Shown here: positions 23,160 to 35,660 of the stretch, in pieces | Position numbering within the stretch: the stretch's first letter is position 1 | Layout: every line of letters begins with the position of its first letter | Assembly (NCBI GenBank): GCA_958299035.1 | Contig: CATQJL010000223.1 | Coordinates: 51,380,302 to 51,444,301 of the forward strand | DNA: 64,000 nt | From: Cylicocyclus nassatus | Taxonomy: Eukaryota > Nematoda > Chromadorea > Rhabditida > Strongylidae | Direction of reading: 5' to 3' | Made by a program: the position numbers and the translations under genes | Notes under the pieces: generated by a model | What the model was told of the DNA's origin: nothing | What the model saw: only the letters and a program-made list of their open reading frames with translations | Database searches by the model: none

Positions 23160-24795
23160 TCATATGTTGCATTGCACGTCCGCCTTTTGAACACTATACA
23201 TACGCATAAGTCAAATGCTAACAAATCGGCTTCCCGTTGGTTTCGGTCACATTCTGGCTAGTTCAACATTCCGGTCACAATAAAAGAGTGAGTTATAGTT
23301 ACAGTTAGGCACTGTGCAACTCTGTGATTCAGCTTGGCCTTCTCCTATCGGCGCGTCCATCCTAAACTTGGAGGGCTTCTGTATAATCACACCATCGCTA
23401 TTGCGCCTTCCGAGATACACTGCGAAGTAACAGAGGAGGTGACGGGAACCTCAGGAAGTCAGGCATCCACCGAGCCACTGCCTTCAAGTGACTTCTAATG
23501 GAGCTTCCTGCATGCCGCCCCATGAGTAAGAATCTAATACTCTACAGTACTACAGTAGAGATCATAAGGGATATTGAGAATCATTAGACAAGGACCTTGA
23601 ATTACAGTATAGTTCAGGCTAGGCTACTGCTCCCACTCACGACTACCACCGTTGCGCAACAAATAACTTCAGATGTACGCACCTATGCACTGTATACTTG
23701 AGCAGGGGCAAGACTTATCCGCTTAGCCACTTCAACCACTTTTTCAGTGAGATCAATGATGTGATCAGTAGTGAAGTGGATGAAGCAAGTGAACGTATAA
23801 GTCCGGACTCGCCTCATCAAGCTCAAGCACTGTGGTGACGAGGGTGGAGGACGATATGTTCCCAAAAAGCAAATTGGCATGCAGACATTTGAACATCCCA
23901 CATCTTCAAATTACATGTACCCTCTGTTTCGTTGAAAAAGATGGGAATAGCGCGGCTTGGCTCCAGCGCGAACGCCAAGTTGGGCTCTGCAGCTCTTCTG
24001 CGTGCGTGCTTTCGAAACATAACATTTTCCCGCTTTAAACGTCGGAGAAGCGCTTCTCTCGCTATTTTAGCTGGAAGAATGATCAAAAAGCACTGCAAAA
24101 AAGGAAACCCGAGTCAGACCACGGTAAATTCTAATGAAACAGAGGGTAGAGCAATTATCAGCTGGTTGCGAAGGGCGGAGTCTGTTGGCAAGTCATCGTA
24201 ACCTACACCTACAGTAAAAATTGCTGCAACAAGGAATTTTCACAGAAAGTTTAGTTAATGATGAGAAAAATCGTTTTTGCGATTGTTGCATGTTTTTAGA
24301 TTTTTGTGACAGATGCAAAGTTCATTCCAAAAGGGTAGAGCTGCTGTTAAATTGAGTAAAGAAAGCGATAAGGATTTTCATAGACAGTTAAATTTGATTT
24401 TGAGGTTTTTATGTATAGAGGAATTCAGAAATATTATTTTGGAAAGGTAAAGTGGTCCACTTTCCATTTACAGAAAGAAAGCGCATCCAACAATGAAATT
24501 CTAGAAATTTCCTGAACATAAGATTGAAGTAAAGATTATCGGATAAGAACAAGAAAAAGTATAGAGTCGTCATCGGGAAGCAAGTTGGCATCTCTCTCGT
24601 TTGCAGTTAGACATTGCACATAAGAAAACTGAAGGCAAAATTGCAAATTCGAAAGCTACGCGGATGTAGCGTAGCTAGAGATGCTATCGAATAAATTCAA
24701 AAACTGCGGGTCATGTCAGTTTTATAATGAAGAAATATTATGAATATGAAACTCGAATTGTGAGATTGTGGATTCGTTTTGAGAAATTACCATAT
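23160..24795. other. No supported gene
   Basis: The sequence upstream of the Harbinger transposase has only short open frames. The AGTACTACAGTAG stretch at about 23.54 kb is locally repetitive. Nothing else was recognised. Confidence 0.4.
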
Positions 24796-24799
24796 AGAT

Positions 24800-25663
24800 C
24801 TTGGGTCTGTCCAAAAGTTCATCCAGTTTTTCAGACCATTGCTCGTTAGAATCAGAATAATGATAGACAACGCTCTATACAGTGTTCGATGCAGAATTGT
24901 CTCATCTTTCTAGCATTAGTGGTCTTGTTCCAAGCTTCTTGATCATCGTTCAAATATTTGTCGGAATCTATAACTCGTAGCTTTTACTTGCTCTTTTCAA
25001 AATTTTCATTTTAGACTCCTGTTTGAGCTTCGACAACATCTAGATAATGTAAAAAAACGCAATATCATAAATTGTCTGGGTTTCTTCGATCGGTTTTTCA
25101 GTATTTTTGTTAATTTTTCCGCAAGATTCGCTTCTAACAAACTGTAAGATACACAAACGCTCCAAACATTGGTAAAAGTTCGGAATTAGAAAGTCCATCC
25201 TGACAATTGAGCGTTTAGCGATTTGAAAAATAGAATACCGAATTTTTCGCGTACAACCTGTGACGCGTTTGAAAACAAGAATTGTAATGATCGTACGGTA
25301 GCTTTTACAAATCAGGAAGAAAATGATATCAAAAAGAGAAGATAAAGCTGCATCAAAGAACACCCTAATTGCTTGCTGTTTATTGTTCCAAAAAGATTGG
25401 GTTGCCCAAGTATGGAATTTTACGACACTGAAAAAATAATTTTCAAATTTTAAAAAGCTACCTTTTGATGCCTGAAAAATTTGTTGTATTGTAAATTATT
25501 TGTTCTCTCTAACTGTATAACTGTAACCAAAGGTCTTACAAAACTCTGAGAAGAAAAATCAAAAAACCGACTGAAGGTAAGTGAAAAATATGGGTTGAAG
25601 TTATGCGATCATTCGACCGCCCATCAAAGATCTTGGAAAGGGACAAACTTTGGGCCGACCTAG
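24800..25663. mobile_element. Degenerate mariner-type element without transposase
   Basis: The left end TTGGGTCTGTCCAAAAGTTC and the right end (reverse complement CTAGGTCGGCCCAAAGTTTG) follow the mariner pattern TTAGGT..(G)CCAAAAGTT. The right side is followed by TA. A second mariner-like end, TTGGGTTGCCCAAGTATGG, lies inside at about 25.40 kb. No D,D34D-type reading frame remains. Confidence 0.5.
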
Positions 25664-25669
25664 TATAAA

Positions 25670-27270
25670 GTTTTATAATTTTATGCCAAAAAATATTCTT
25701 AGTTATCACCATTCCTTGACCTTATTATAAAAGTCCTGTTGTCAGAATCTGCTTTTGTTTTAGGGTAAATTTTTCGTGAATATCAGATAGCAAAGAAATG
25801 GCTACTTACTTTCAAAAAGATGAGTGCTTGGTTTCAGCTCTATGAAGTCAGTTAAGTATCGTGAACGAATGTAAGAAAACTACTCCCGAGCTCGAGTAGC
25901 CTCGAGCTGAATGGGAGTGACGACTGGAGGGCGGAGCCTGGAACCGATAATTGAGCCTAACAGATGATTATCGATCACGATCGCAAGAGAGATACAGAGT
26001 TGATTGGCGATCGAAGCTCCTCATTCCACCCGTCACTCTCATCAAAACAAAGAATACAAAATCTCATTCTTTGGCACACATCATGTATTAGGCTGGGTAG
26101 AAAAGAATGTTGCTTTTTGGGTCTTTTCTAAATAAAATTGATATTTCTCAAGGTTTAGGGCATATCCAAGGCCAAAATTTTATAGTCAAAAACACAAGTG
26201 AGGAGCGGGATTGTTGGGGCCAAGCTTTTCATTTCCCGTTTTTGGATTTTATCTTGATTTCTGACCATCTAAAAATATTCCATGTGTGCTTATAGATAAG
26301 TGTATGTGTCTGTTACATTTAGGAGCAAGAAGGAGGTTCGTAGGTTTTTTCGAGCTAAAATCCGGTTTTTGTCAACCAGTTGCTCTTATGTTTTGGCTGC
26401 AAACCGCAGATTACGACTTTCGCGAATATTCAAAGGTCATCTCGTAGAGTTTTCTTTGCTCTTTCGAATGCTTTCAAATGATACCTCCTACATACTTTTT
26501 CGAATCCTTCCTTTTGCGTTATAACGAAAAACGACAACTTGCTTTCCAACCGATATTATACGTACAGGAGTGGAGCAGAAGTTGACGAGTACGACGTTAG
26601 CTTGTGTTTAATGTATATGTCTTTGAAAAATGTTGAAATATAATTGATTGGCAATAAAAAAGTGAGATGGACAGACACTAAGATTCAAAATGTCAAAACA
26701 ATGTAGTCAAGATAGAACCCAATTAGTGCAGCATAACTGGGCCAGTAGTTAAAGAAGATCTGGAGAATCTGAGGACAGTTGAATAGTACTCTATCTAGCG
26801 ATATACTTGATGTTCAGAATAGAAATTAGGACATGAGATTCGTGACAGAAATTTAGAAAAGGGTTAAGTATTAGCTTGGCATTTCAAGCGAAAATTGGGA
26901 ACGTAATGTTTCAGAAATTTCGAGAAGTAGGTCTCAAAAATGTCCGTGTTCCTGAGAGTTTTTGATGTTTTAGTCTCTACAAAGCGATAGTTCTGCCATT
27001 TCTTGAAAATTTTGAAACAAGATGATAATAAATTGACTGAGGTGTGAAGATGGGCAAGAGCAAGAATTTGAAATCGAGCTAATCAAATGGTTTTTTAACA
27101 GGTAGTCTTATTTATTGAAAATCTTAGATATGAGTTGACGGAGATCGATCAACATTTTGTCATGAGCCATTAGTCTGTACATAAAGTAATAAAGATTAGA
27201 AAGAAGAACAGTCAAGGAAACGAAGAAACAAGGCTAAAGCAATCTGTTGTGAGTTTACTCAGGTGAAAAA
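25670..27270. other. No supported gene
   Basis: AT-rich sequence. There are short palindromes such as CTCGAG...CTCGAG at about 25.89 kb and TCGATCACGATCG at about 25.97 kb. No coding or family signal is seen. Confidence 0.4.
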
Positions 27271-27273
27271 AGT

Positions 27274-27477
27274 AAGGCCTAGGGCATACCTATTGAGAAG
27301 TCGCCCGCGATTCGGCAGTTAGCCCGACCTCTTCAAACCCTATGTACAGCTTTTGTGAGTCGATAAAGTGTGCTGTTTTCCGCGTGCTCAAACTGAGTTT
27401 GCGACGAATTATAAGCAACCGCAGTATTGCCAAGTCGCTTCGCGGCTAAAATCACGTGAGGTATGCCCGGGACCTAA
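27274..27477. repeat. MITE copy of the GGGCATACTTCACG family
   Basis: The left end AGGGCATACC and the right end GGTATGCCCGGGACC face each other. Inner motifs TATTGCCAAGTCGC and AAATCACGTGAGG match the complete copies at 9.33 and 9.86 kb. Confidence 0.5.
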
Positions 27478-28362
27478 GACAAGAATGGACAGCGCCTCTA
27501 AGGATCACAATATGAAAACAAAGAACAAACCTGCGCCCGATAAGGGCGCATTGTAGGTTGTGATCCATATGTGACGCGTTCCGACGGTGCATTACGACGA
27601 AGAGGTAAAGAGTGAGGAGCCAGAGCGGAGAGTGGCGTTCCTTAACAAAATCCAACAGGTACGACCACCTCTCTGCTACCGCAGATGTGAATGTGTGGCA
27701 AATAGGTTTTTACTTGTATACTTGCATGAACGTGGCGCTCTCAATCATATCCACATGGGTGGTGAGAATTACCAATCAATGGCTCACCTGAGGCAGAGCT
27801 GACTCGTCGAAGCCTCAACTGAAGCTTTCCTCAGTTGAGATCGAATGAGGCAGCTTTACTACGGGCCTAAGTTGCAGTTGAGTCAATACAAGATGAAGTT
27901 AGCATGATAGACAAATAGATGAATTCATAGTTCGATATAGCTAGGATGTAGACGTTACCGTAGAGGGAGCTAGATTTCCACTTAACACGCAGAATACTTG
28001 ATTTATTCTGATCCATGCTTGCAATAGAACGGGCCAAGCAGCGTGTCCATGATAGCTTAAACAAAGACAGTTATACAGTTCGTTGACACCGCCTCATGTG
28101 TGATTTGCCTGAGCTTTTCGTAATGATGACGACTCCTACTCATTCTCTGCGGTTCCGACCATGCTATTCCTATGATTCCTACAATTATTGCGATCCTCTG
28201 ATTCATGCGGGTCCCGCAATGTACATTGCGTAAACAGAAAACACGATGTATACTGAAGCTCGCAAAGCGCTCCGTAGTGCGGCACATCGGAAGTGAGGAA
28301 TCTCAGGAAATGCAGGAATTTACAGGAATCATAGAATCACCTGGAATAGTATGGCCGGCCCC

Positions 28363-28446
28363 TACCTCTCTCTCATTCTCTCTCCGTCTGTTCACGCTCT
28401 CCCTCCATCTTCTAACTATTTATCTACCTCACTCTCTCTCTCTCAC
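28363..28446 (+). repeat. CT-rich low-complexity tract
   Basis: Repeated CTCTCTC/CTCCCTC motifs. Not coding. Confidence 0.7.
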
Positions 28447-28929
28447 CGCGTTGCTTCTCATCGCCTGTGATCATCGCAAAGCTATATACAAATCAATTCC
28501 TATAAGCAAGCATTGTAAACCTTGTAAATCACTCTTTATCGAAAGCAATCTTTAAGCCCTACTGAATTTCATTAAACTTTATGAGTATCCAGACTTCCTT
28601 AGATTTCTGACTGCAAAATTATGTAATTTCTTAATGAATTTGAACATAAAATTTGCTGCACAAGTGAAGCTTCTAATATCCTTGTCAATAAGGCATGTTG
28701 TCTACGCATATGACTTCTTATTGCAATCATCTCCATCCCTGTAGTTTTGAGGATTCAAGGCCACGTGTTCGGCTAGGATCTTGTCGAAAGGGGTTTCGAT
28801 ATCGACTACGGTGTCGACACGCGCACGACGGCTGTGGCACACACTCCACTCCGTCCAAGAATCCATCCTGTGACGTTTATGGTAGTAGTAAGGTATAAGG
28901 CGACAAAATAATGATTCGTATTATCTGAG

Positions 28930-30004
28930 AACTGGCCCAAATGGGGAGCGGAACTTACATACCCCGAGAAAAATACCAGGTAGTCAGCGGGGTTCATAAG
29001 AGGTCATGAACTGGTACCAACGTTAATTTGCACCTAACTTGCGTCGGAGACGAGCTGTTTTTGCTCACGGGCTGCTCCATCATTACACAGTGCATGAAAC
29101 CGCATGAAACCTAGATTATATTGAAATTTGATTTTAAAGTTCAGTAATGAAATTAATCCAGTTAGGTAAAAATTTGTATTTAGGGGTACTTTGTCATGTT
29201 ATTTTTAATGTGGTGGTAGTTTTGATTGAAATCTTACTTAATCAAATCTTTCCAAGGTAATAAGACATAGGCGTAATCGGCCCCAACTTACCTTGGTACC
29301 ACAAGCATCTTATTTTTCCTTTTAATAGAATTCAAACATGGTTTTATAAACTTCACTGCATATCCCATGAAAATGGTATTTAGAGTTTTTCAGTAGTTTC
29401 ATCATGCTGTCTCCAGTATGCTAGTGTTTGCTCTCTTGAAAAATTTTTTTGAAATACTTTCATTATAAAGAAAAATAGAAAAAAAAGAAATTTTCATGGT
29501 TTCAAGTGAAACCACCAACATCTTAGAAGACAGCATGTCAGAAAACCTATGTTTTATTTCTACTAAAACTGCAACAAATTTATGAAAAAAATCAAATTTC
29601 AGAAACGAACAAAATTCAAGAGAAACCATTAGCCTATTCGCAAACAGCATCATGAAATCCTTGAACAGCAGTTTCGAAAGTTTTGCCGGAAAATTTGTGA
29701 AAACAGGTTTAAAGTTCAAAATGAGAAAAATTCCCGCATTATTCTGAAACAGCACGGCAGACCCGTAAATACAAATTTTTGCTTCAATTGAATTGAACTC
29801 ACTACTGAATTTTGAATTCGAACTACAATAAAATCTTGGTTTCATGCACTGTAGGATGATGGTGTAGTCAACGTGAGCAAGATTAGCTCGTCTCCTACAA
29901 AAATAGGTACAAATCAGGGTTGTTGCCAGTTCATGATTTCTCATGAACTCTGCTAACTACGTGGCGGCATGCTTTCTGGGGTATGTAAGCCCTCACCCGG
30001 CCCA
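28930..30004. repeat. About 1.07-kb element with long (about 250-bp) inverted ends
   Basis: The left arm (CTTACATACCCC, TCATGAACTGG, GGAGACGAGCT, CAGTGCATGAAACC, AAATTTGTATTTA) recurs in the same order on the opposite strand at 29745-30004. Arms are clearly diverged and include small indels. The interior has only AT-rich frames. This is probably a non-autonomous Foldback- or MULE-like element; the class is not determined. Confidence 0.65.
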
Positions 30005-30009
30005 GATCA

Positions 30010-30880
30010 ATCAATGTGATTATAACACAGCATAAATCCACATATTTGTTGAGATCTGGGTGATCCGTTGGTGTCTTGCTCTTGCTAATTGTTCTCAAAG
30101 TCTCTGGCGAACAACCAGAATCTTCTTTGAAACAAGAACATAATCATCCTGATGCATTCCTCAGAATGTTATTTTCTTCATACACAGCACAAATAAAAGA
30201 ACGTCTTCCAATCTGAATACCGTATTTGCATCCAGCATGAAATCCTGCACGGGATTTTATCCCACTGTGTACCTATCGCAAGGATGTTTTAGAATGAAAT
30301 ATCAAACCTGTGATCAGTATGATCTAATAGATAAATTGGCATGGTCAAGATCCCTAGCGATGTCTGAATATTCACCTAAAGTTGTGTAAGGTGAGCTGGT
30401 AAAGATGATTTCGACATATACAGTGATGAAGAACATGCGAGTGAAACAGTGTTCGCATAAACGCATTTTTAGTTTCTGCCATTCACTGGCGGCGGAAGAA
30501 GCGACGCGTGAGCGAAAGAAAAGTTGAGATGGATAGATGATAGATAAGAGAGAGGGAGGGAGAGGCAGAAAATGAGTGGTGTAGTGTAAACATCATTGCG
30601 AAAGGCTGAGGCGAATCACGTGGCGCCACGATACTGTAGTTGTCGTTGTTTACGCTGCGACACAATGCCTGAATCAAAATACAAACGACCGGAAATAACG
30701 TAGGTTTTCCCAGGATTGGGTTCATACCCTAGCTGCCCATCGAAATCCAAGGTTTCATTCATATTCGCAAAGCACAGTTCGTGTAATACCCCTCAATTTC
30801 TGAATTCATGCAAATGTTTAAATTGCACATTAGACATTACCAAGTTGTCGGGAGTAAAAGTAATTTTCGAATCTGCTTAT
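30010..30880. other. No supported gene
   Basis: Sequence between the long inverted-repeat element and the KCTD promoter. GA-rich at 30.54-30.57 kb; no coding signal. Confidence 0.4.
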
Positions 30881-30883
30881 GCT

Positions 30884-31066
30884 AGTCGTGGATCGATAAC
30901 AATGCCGCCGACTACGACTGGGTCGCAAAGAGCATACGGTACGCGCGGCCACGCCCCCATGTGACACCGCGGTGTCAACGAAACCTCGTATGACACCCGT
31001 CTGCTCATTCTGTGTTGACCATTCGCATTGGCTACAGCTTATTTCCCTTTCCTCCTGCTGATTAAC
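30884..31066 (+). promoter_or_regulatory. Conserved upstream region of KCTD paralog 2
   Basis: Aligns with the upstream region of paralog 1 on the other strand. The perfect palindrome TGACACCGCGGTGTCA is at 30962-30977 and a GC-box-like GGCCACGCCCCC at 30947-30958. ATCGATAACAATGC and CGACTGGGTCGCA are also shared, so homology starts at about 30884 and runs to the ATG. Confidence 0.55.
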
Positions 31067-31610
31067 ATGCCTGTTGTCGTACTCAACGTTGGAGGCACCA
31101 AATTCGAAACTTCGCTAGAGACTCTGAGGAAGAATCCGGGCCCGCGAGACAGAAGCATGCTTGCGAGTCTGAATTATGTGGTGAGTTAGTATTCTGTGTT
31201 GGTTCTTAATAGTCTTAGATGTGCAGTTTGCAGGAAGGCGAGGAGATCTTTATTGATAGAGATCCAAGATACTTCCCATCCATATTGAATTACCTGAGAG
31301 ATGGTACCGTGAATGTCGACGAAGATGAGAGTACCCTTGCTCAAATAAAGCGTGAGGCTCAGGTTGGTTCTGTTCAACTTCGAAGAAAAACTTTTTTTCC
31401 AATTTTGAAGTCCAAAGCTTTCAGAAATGACTACGTACCTAGAAACAGCATGATTGATTTATCCACTTTTTTCAGTTCTACGGACTCGAAGACCTTGCGC
31501 AGCACATCGATGGCCTGATTTCACGTGCACTACTAGCAAGCATCCCGTTTGATTTTTTGAGGAATCTCACGCCTGGTGATATCTTCGCTATTCGCAGAGA
31601 TCATCTCTGA
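31067..31610 (+). CDS. KCTD-type BTB (T1-like) protein, paralog 2
   Basis: Exons 31067-31180 (38 codons), 31234-31362 (43 codons) and 31476-31610 (44 codons plus TGA) join in phase 0 to a 125-residue protein. It begins MPVVVLNVGGTKFETSLETL, the canonical LNVGG..FxTS start of a KCTD BTB domain. EGEEIFIDRDPRYFPSILNY and LRDGTVNVDED follow, then FYGLEDLAQHIDGLISRALL and a short tail ending AIRRDHL. Family proteins form oligomers and often bridge substrates to cullin 3, but this one stops just after the BTB and has no visible effector domain. Donors are GTGAGT and GTTGGT; acceptors are TTGCAG and TTTCAG. It is intact, and exon boundaries match the paralogs at 5.3 and 37.2 kb. Confidence 0.88.
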
Positions 31611-31659
31611 TCGTAATGCATTTTATTGCTGTATACTGTTGTCCTCTATTTTTTGCAGC

Positions 31660-31665
31660 AATAAA
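31660..31665 (+). terminator. Poly(A) signal after KCTD paralog 2
   Basis: AATAAA lies 50 bases after the stop codon, in the GCAGCAATAAATGCG context shared with paralog 1. Confidence 0.5.
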
Positions 31666-31669
31666 TGCG

Positions 31670-33000
31670 TCTGTTGATGGTTCTGTGTGGTTGGTGAGTT
31701 ACATGAAAGTCGACCGAAGTCGTGGTATAGCGTAGAAACGTATAAAGCTAATTCAATAGTTTGAGTTAGGACCTAGTGGGTTGGCTAGAGCAGCTGCTGC
31801 TTCACAATTCGGAAACAGTGATAACGATTTTTGATCAAACCATCTTTCCTTGTTATCAGGATTCTAGTAAGAGTTCGGGATGAAATGTGAATATAGTAAG
31901 TTTCAACTCTGTTTAGGCGGAAATTGGATTGGCGGGAGTCCGCTTCGCTACAATTCGCGCCGCTTTGTAATCTGCGTCTCTTCATTCTACTCTATCTCGC
32001 TGAGCCAGTGGCGGTGCGGACGCGCTGCTCCACTTGTAATGTTTCGCCTACTCCGGATTGAAAAAGACTGTACATTCATATTGATTTTTCACGAGCTTGA
32101 AGAATGGAAGATGCATAGACAACGTAAAAATCACGGCACCGAAAGTGTGGAGGTTGTACTGTTTTGTTTCAAGCAATCAATTGCAGAAATGATTTTTGCC
32201 TACCACAAGATCGCTACTCCTTCATAAAATCATGAGATATTGTTCTCCAAATCTTGGCAACCATAATTACACAGATTGAGAAAGCATACAGCTTTGAGCT
32301 GGAACAGTTTCGAATTCTTGTGTGCTTGACTGTTTGGTAAACTTTTCAGGACTCCGCGTGGGTCATACATCTTTTGAAGTTTTGGCATGTCAGTGCTGAA
32401 CTTCAAAGTTTCACGGTAGTACGTCGTAAATATTTCCCTCAATGAAAGCAAGTTCAGCATCTTTTCAGACTAGTTTTCAGAATAGTATTTACTTGTTGTT
32501 TTTTGGAGCCTCTCACAGCCCTTACTAAGCGGTGCTCGTGACAGACGAAATCATGCCTTCTGACTTTCTCCCAACCAGAATGGCAAGCCTTACGGTTAAA
32601 TATGTTGGTAGTTCGATCCTCGTTCTTATCGCACTAGCGTAGAACTGTCAGCAAGCTTGTTTCGAAGTGCTGAAACTGGGCTGAAACCTACTCTCAAAGA
32701 AAAAGGGGTACTGTAGCAGCACCCTCACAGATACTCTTTTCCTCGTTCCTGGATATGAGAATGAAAAATATGGCGGACCCGACTTGCAGTTTCTTTAGTA
32801 CTCAGTCTATAAGAAGTTCCCTGTTTCTCAATACCGCCGTCGAAACATCGCATCTTCACCCAGCGTGCTAAAAATCAATCGGTGTGGGCACAGTGGTCGA
32901 TGTCAACATCGATGTTTCGTCACGACCAATCGCGCTGTCCGTGTTGGCTGCTATTCTTCCATTCTATATTGGACTGTTATGAGTCGTGCCTGCTTTTGAA
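31670..33000. other. No supported gene
   Basis: Several open frames of 60-115 codons on both strands show no conserved motif or splice pattern. Confidence 0.35.
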
Positions 33001-33009
33001 GTTGATTTT

Positions 33010-33935
33010 GGATTCTAACTTTTTCGGGGGGGGGGGGACTTTTCATACGATCAGGGTGCTCGCACCTAGCCTTCGCACCTACCTCGCACCTACATCGCAC
33101 CTCTCCATCCACGTAAAAAGTAAGATTCTCCACTACGCCTAGGTGAGGGGGGGGGGGGAGGGGGACTTTTCATACAAACGCTTCCCGATCACTTTGACCC
33201 TCTAGCGGTATGCTAGGGTGCTGGTAATACGACCAATTATCGATTACAATGGACTAGAATGAAACGTTTATTTTCAAAAATGCGTAAAGTAAAGAATATG
33301 TTGATTTTATCTGTTGTATAAAGCTTACTTCAAATGTTACTTCAAATAGCTAGTAAGCCAATAAATTTTGTCCGGCACTTTTTGAATTCTCTCATACCAT
33401 GTAGCTGGAGTTTTAAGTTGATGACACCCAGGAAAATCGCGGCCCTTGACCGTCTTCCTCTCCAATATCCCCTATGGGAAGATTAGCACTTCCAGGTCAT
33501 ACTGAAGGCTCGGAGAGGCATGTGGCAATACTCAAAGCAGTTCAAAACGTTTGTAAAAGAAAAACCGAATTATGCCGACTTAAATACTAAAAAATTCGTA
33601 AGTGGAACGATCATGATGTTATTTTTCACAGCAAAACACTTTCTGAATTTACACAGCAATAAAGTTTTCATTTTATCCAAATTTGCGGTACTGCAAAAGC
33701 TAATCTAGATGTTTTGTTTTTTGGAATGGAGCCGGAGGCCCAAACCTGGCATGGTGCCAATTTTTACTGGATCTTTGCCAAAGACTATGGGGGCATTCGT
33801 ATGAAAAGTTCCCCTCCCCCCCTCCTTCTACAGTATACTAGACAGGGAGGTGCGAGACTTCAGACTCAGCCGTAGGTGTTCACTCCTCGCACCTCGGAAT
33901 TGCTCATCGTATGAAAAGTCACTCACCCGTGGGTG
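33010..33935. repeat. G-tract/TTTTCATACGA repeat region
   Basis: The unit GGGGGGACTTTTCATAC(G/A)A occurs at about 33.02 and 33.15 kb, and inverted (TCGTATGAAAAGT) at about 33.79 and 33.91 kb. Clustered GCACCT/AGGTGCGA motifs lie at 33.06-33.11 and 33.85-33.89 kb. A short hairpin GTCACTCACCC-GT-GGGTGAGTGAC closes the region. It is probably one old inverted-repeat element of about 900 bp with poly-G expansion. Confidence 0.45.
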
Positions 33936-34601
33936 AGTGACTGTGACCCAACCTTTTCTCGAAAATGATCATTTTGAGTGCAAGAAACTGTGTTAAAATC
34001 TACAAATCCTTGGCAGTTGTATGCATGTTCAAAACTCATGGTTTTTTGGTACCCTACCTTGAGGAACCATAACTTGATTCGATCTGTGTAGGAGTAGCAC
34101 AAACTCTGCTCACTATGTAGCCAGTCGGCTGAGGAGCAAAGTTAACGCGGTGCACAAAAAAGTTCTGCCGGAAGTTCAAAATCTGCTCGAATATGCAATT
34201 TGTTGAAATCTTTCGTCTGTTTGCTGTTGAAAAAACGAGGTCAAGATTAAGATCAAAATCAAAACTTGAAATATCTATCTTGAAATGTACTGGGCCTCTC
34301 TTGCTATTCATAGCGAAAGTTTAGTATCTGCATTACCTTACATTTTGCGATTTATATGGACTGCGACGACATGTTATTTATGTGAAAAATTGCAAGATTC
34401 AAAATTTTTTAACATCATAACCCTGTAAGCATTATGTAGCACGAGCCCTTGTTGAAGTCATACGTATGTTCTGAATGCTCATCAAGTTAGATCTGAAATC
34501 ATGAGGTGTTGATTCAAAACCTATTCTCAAACAACTCGTATATCTTCGTGATTGAAAAGGAATGGTTCATAAGTGACAGCATCTTCATACTTTTTTCCCT
34601 G

Positions 34602-34965
34602 TTAAAGGCAGTGTCCAGGCAGATCTGGGGGTATGGGGTTCTCGCCTGGAAACTGATGTGGGGGTCCTGACTAACGTGCCCAAGCGACAGCGCGAATGGT
34701 TATTCGAGGCTGAGAAATCCGTCCCCAAATCCATTCGCGCCTTCGCAGTGACCGTAACCCGGAAATGACTTCGCTCACTTTAACACTGGACCGTCCTGAG
34801 TCAATCGCGAGTTACGGTCGCGGCGCAGGCGAGGATTGGGGATGTTTTTTTCAGCCCTGAGAGTCATTTGCGCTGCCGTTTGGTGTGCCTTAGCTAGGAC
34901 TCCTTCATTAGTTTCCAGACATCAAGGTTTCCATGCGCTCAAATTTGCCTGGACACTGCCTTTAA
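34602..34965. mobile_element. 364-bp MITE flanked by TTAA
   Basis: The ends are TTAA-AGGCAGTGTCCAGGCA and TGCCTGGACACTGCCT-TTAA. Duplication of TTAA at both ends is the hallmark target site of piggyBac-type transposition. The interior is GC-richer than its surroundings and non-coding. Class assignment is inferred from the target site only. Confidence 0.65.
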
Positions 34966-35340
34966 TACACGTACGAATGACAAGGTAGACGTAGTTTTGA
35001 AAAATCCTCCAGAACTCGCTCATCATTGAAGCACCCTATTCCGCCAAATACCGCAGCCAACATCTCATCTTCCTTCACTCAGAGTGCTAACAATCAATCG
35101 AATCGCCAGGTTGTCAACAACTCGCTGTTTCGACCAATCGCGGTGCACGTGTTGACTGCTGGTTTTCTTCGCCTTCCCTTGCGTCCATGTGTTCCGTTTA
35201 CTCCGTCATCTCAACCATTTGCTTCATTTTCCTTATGCAGTGATCTGCCGATTACAAGACATTTAGGAGTTCTATTCATCTCCTAAAATTTACATTCTCA
35301 CTGAAAATTGCGACACCAATACAATTAATACAATCCAAAA

Positions 35341-35660
35341 GTTCAAAATTTCGGGGCGTTAAGGTAGGCATACGGTATGGGGTTAAAACTCAGATCTCTC
35401 CAAAAATCTGGTGGTTATCTGGGAGAGTTATTCGACATACTGATTTTCCGGATGGAGACGCTTTCTGTATGGCGGTGGGTTTACGGTAATCTGTCAGAAT
35501 CCAGATCTGGCTCCTAGCTCAGAGGGTTATTCGACATCACGAAGATCGTGATTTTTCTTGCATTTTGGGTCCATAGTTACGGTAGGCATATGGTAAAGGG
35601 TCAAAATCGTAATTTGCCTCAAACTTTATGCGAGGTGGTTATCTGATGTGCTGACGCGAA
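35341..35660. repeat. Tandem-unit repeat related to the 17.2-kb element
   Basis: Units of the type GGTAGGCATACGGTA.GGGG..AAAA followed by GGTTAT(C/T)...GACAT(A/G)CTGA recur about three times, as in the interior of 17168-17692 and at 61.87-62.12 kb. Confidence 0.5.

Noticed and set aside
27588..27659. Possible exon VHYDEEVKSEEPERRVAFLN before a GTACGA donor
   Set aside because: A single short piece next to a MITE, without neighbouring exons or a recognisable family.
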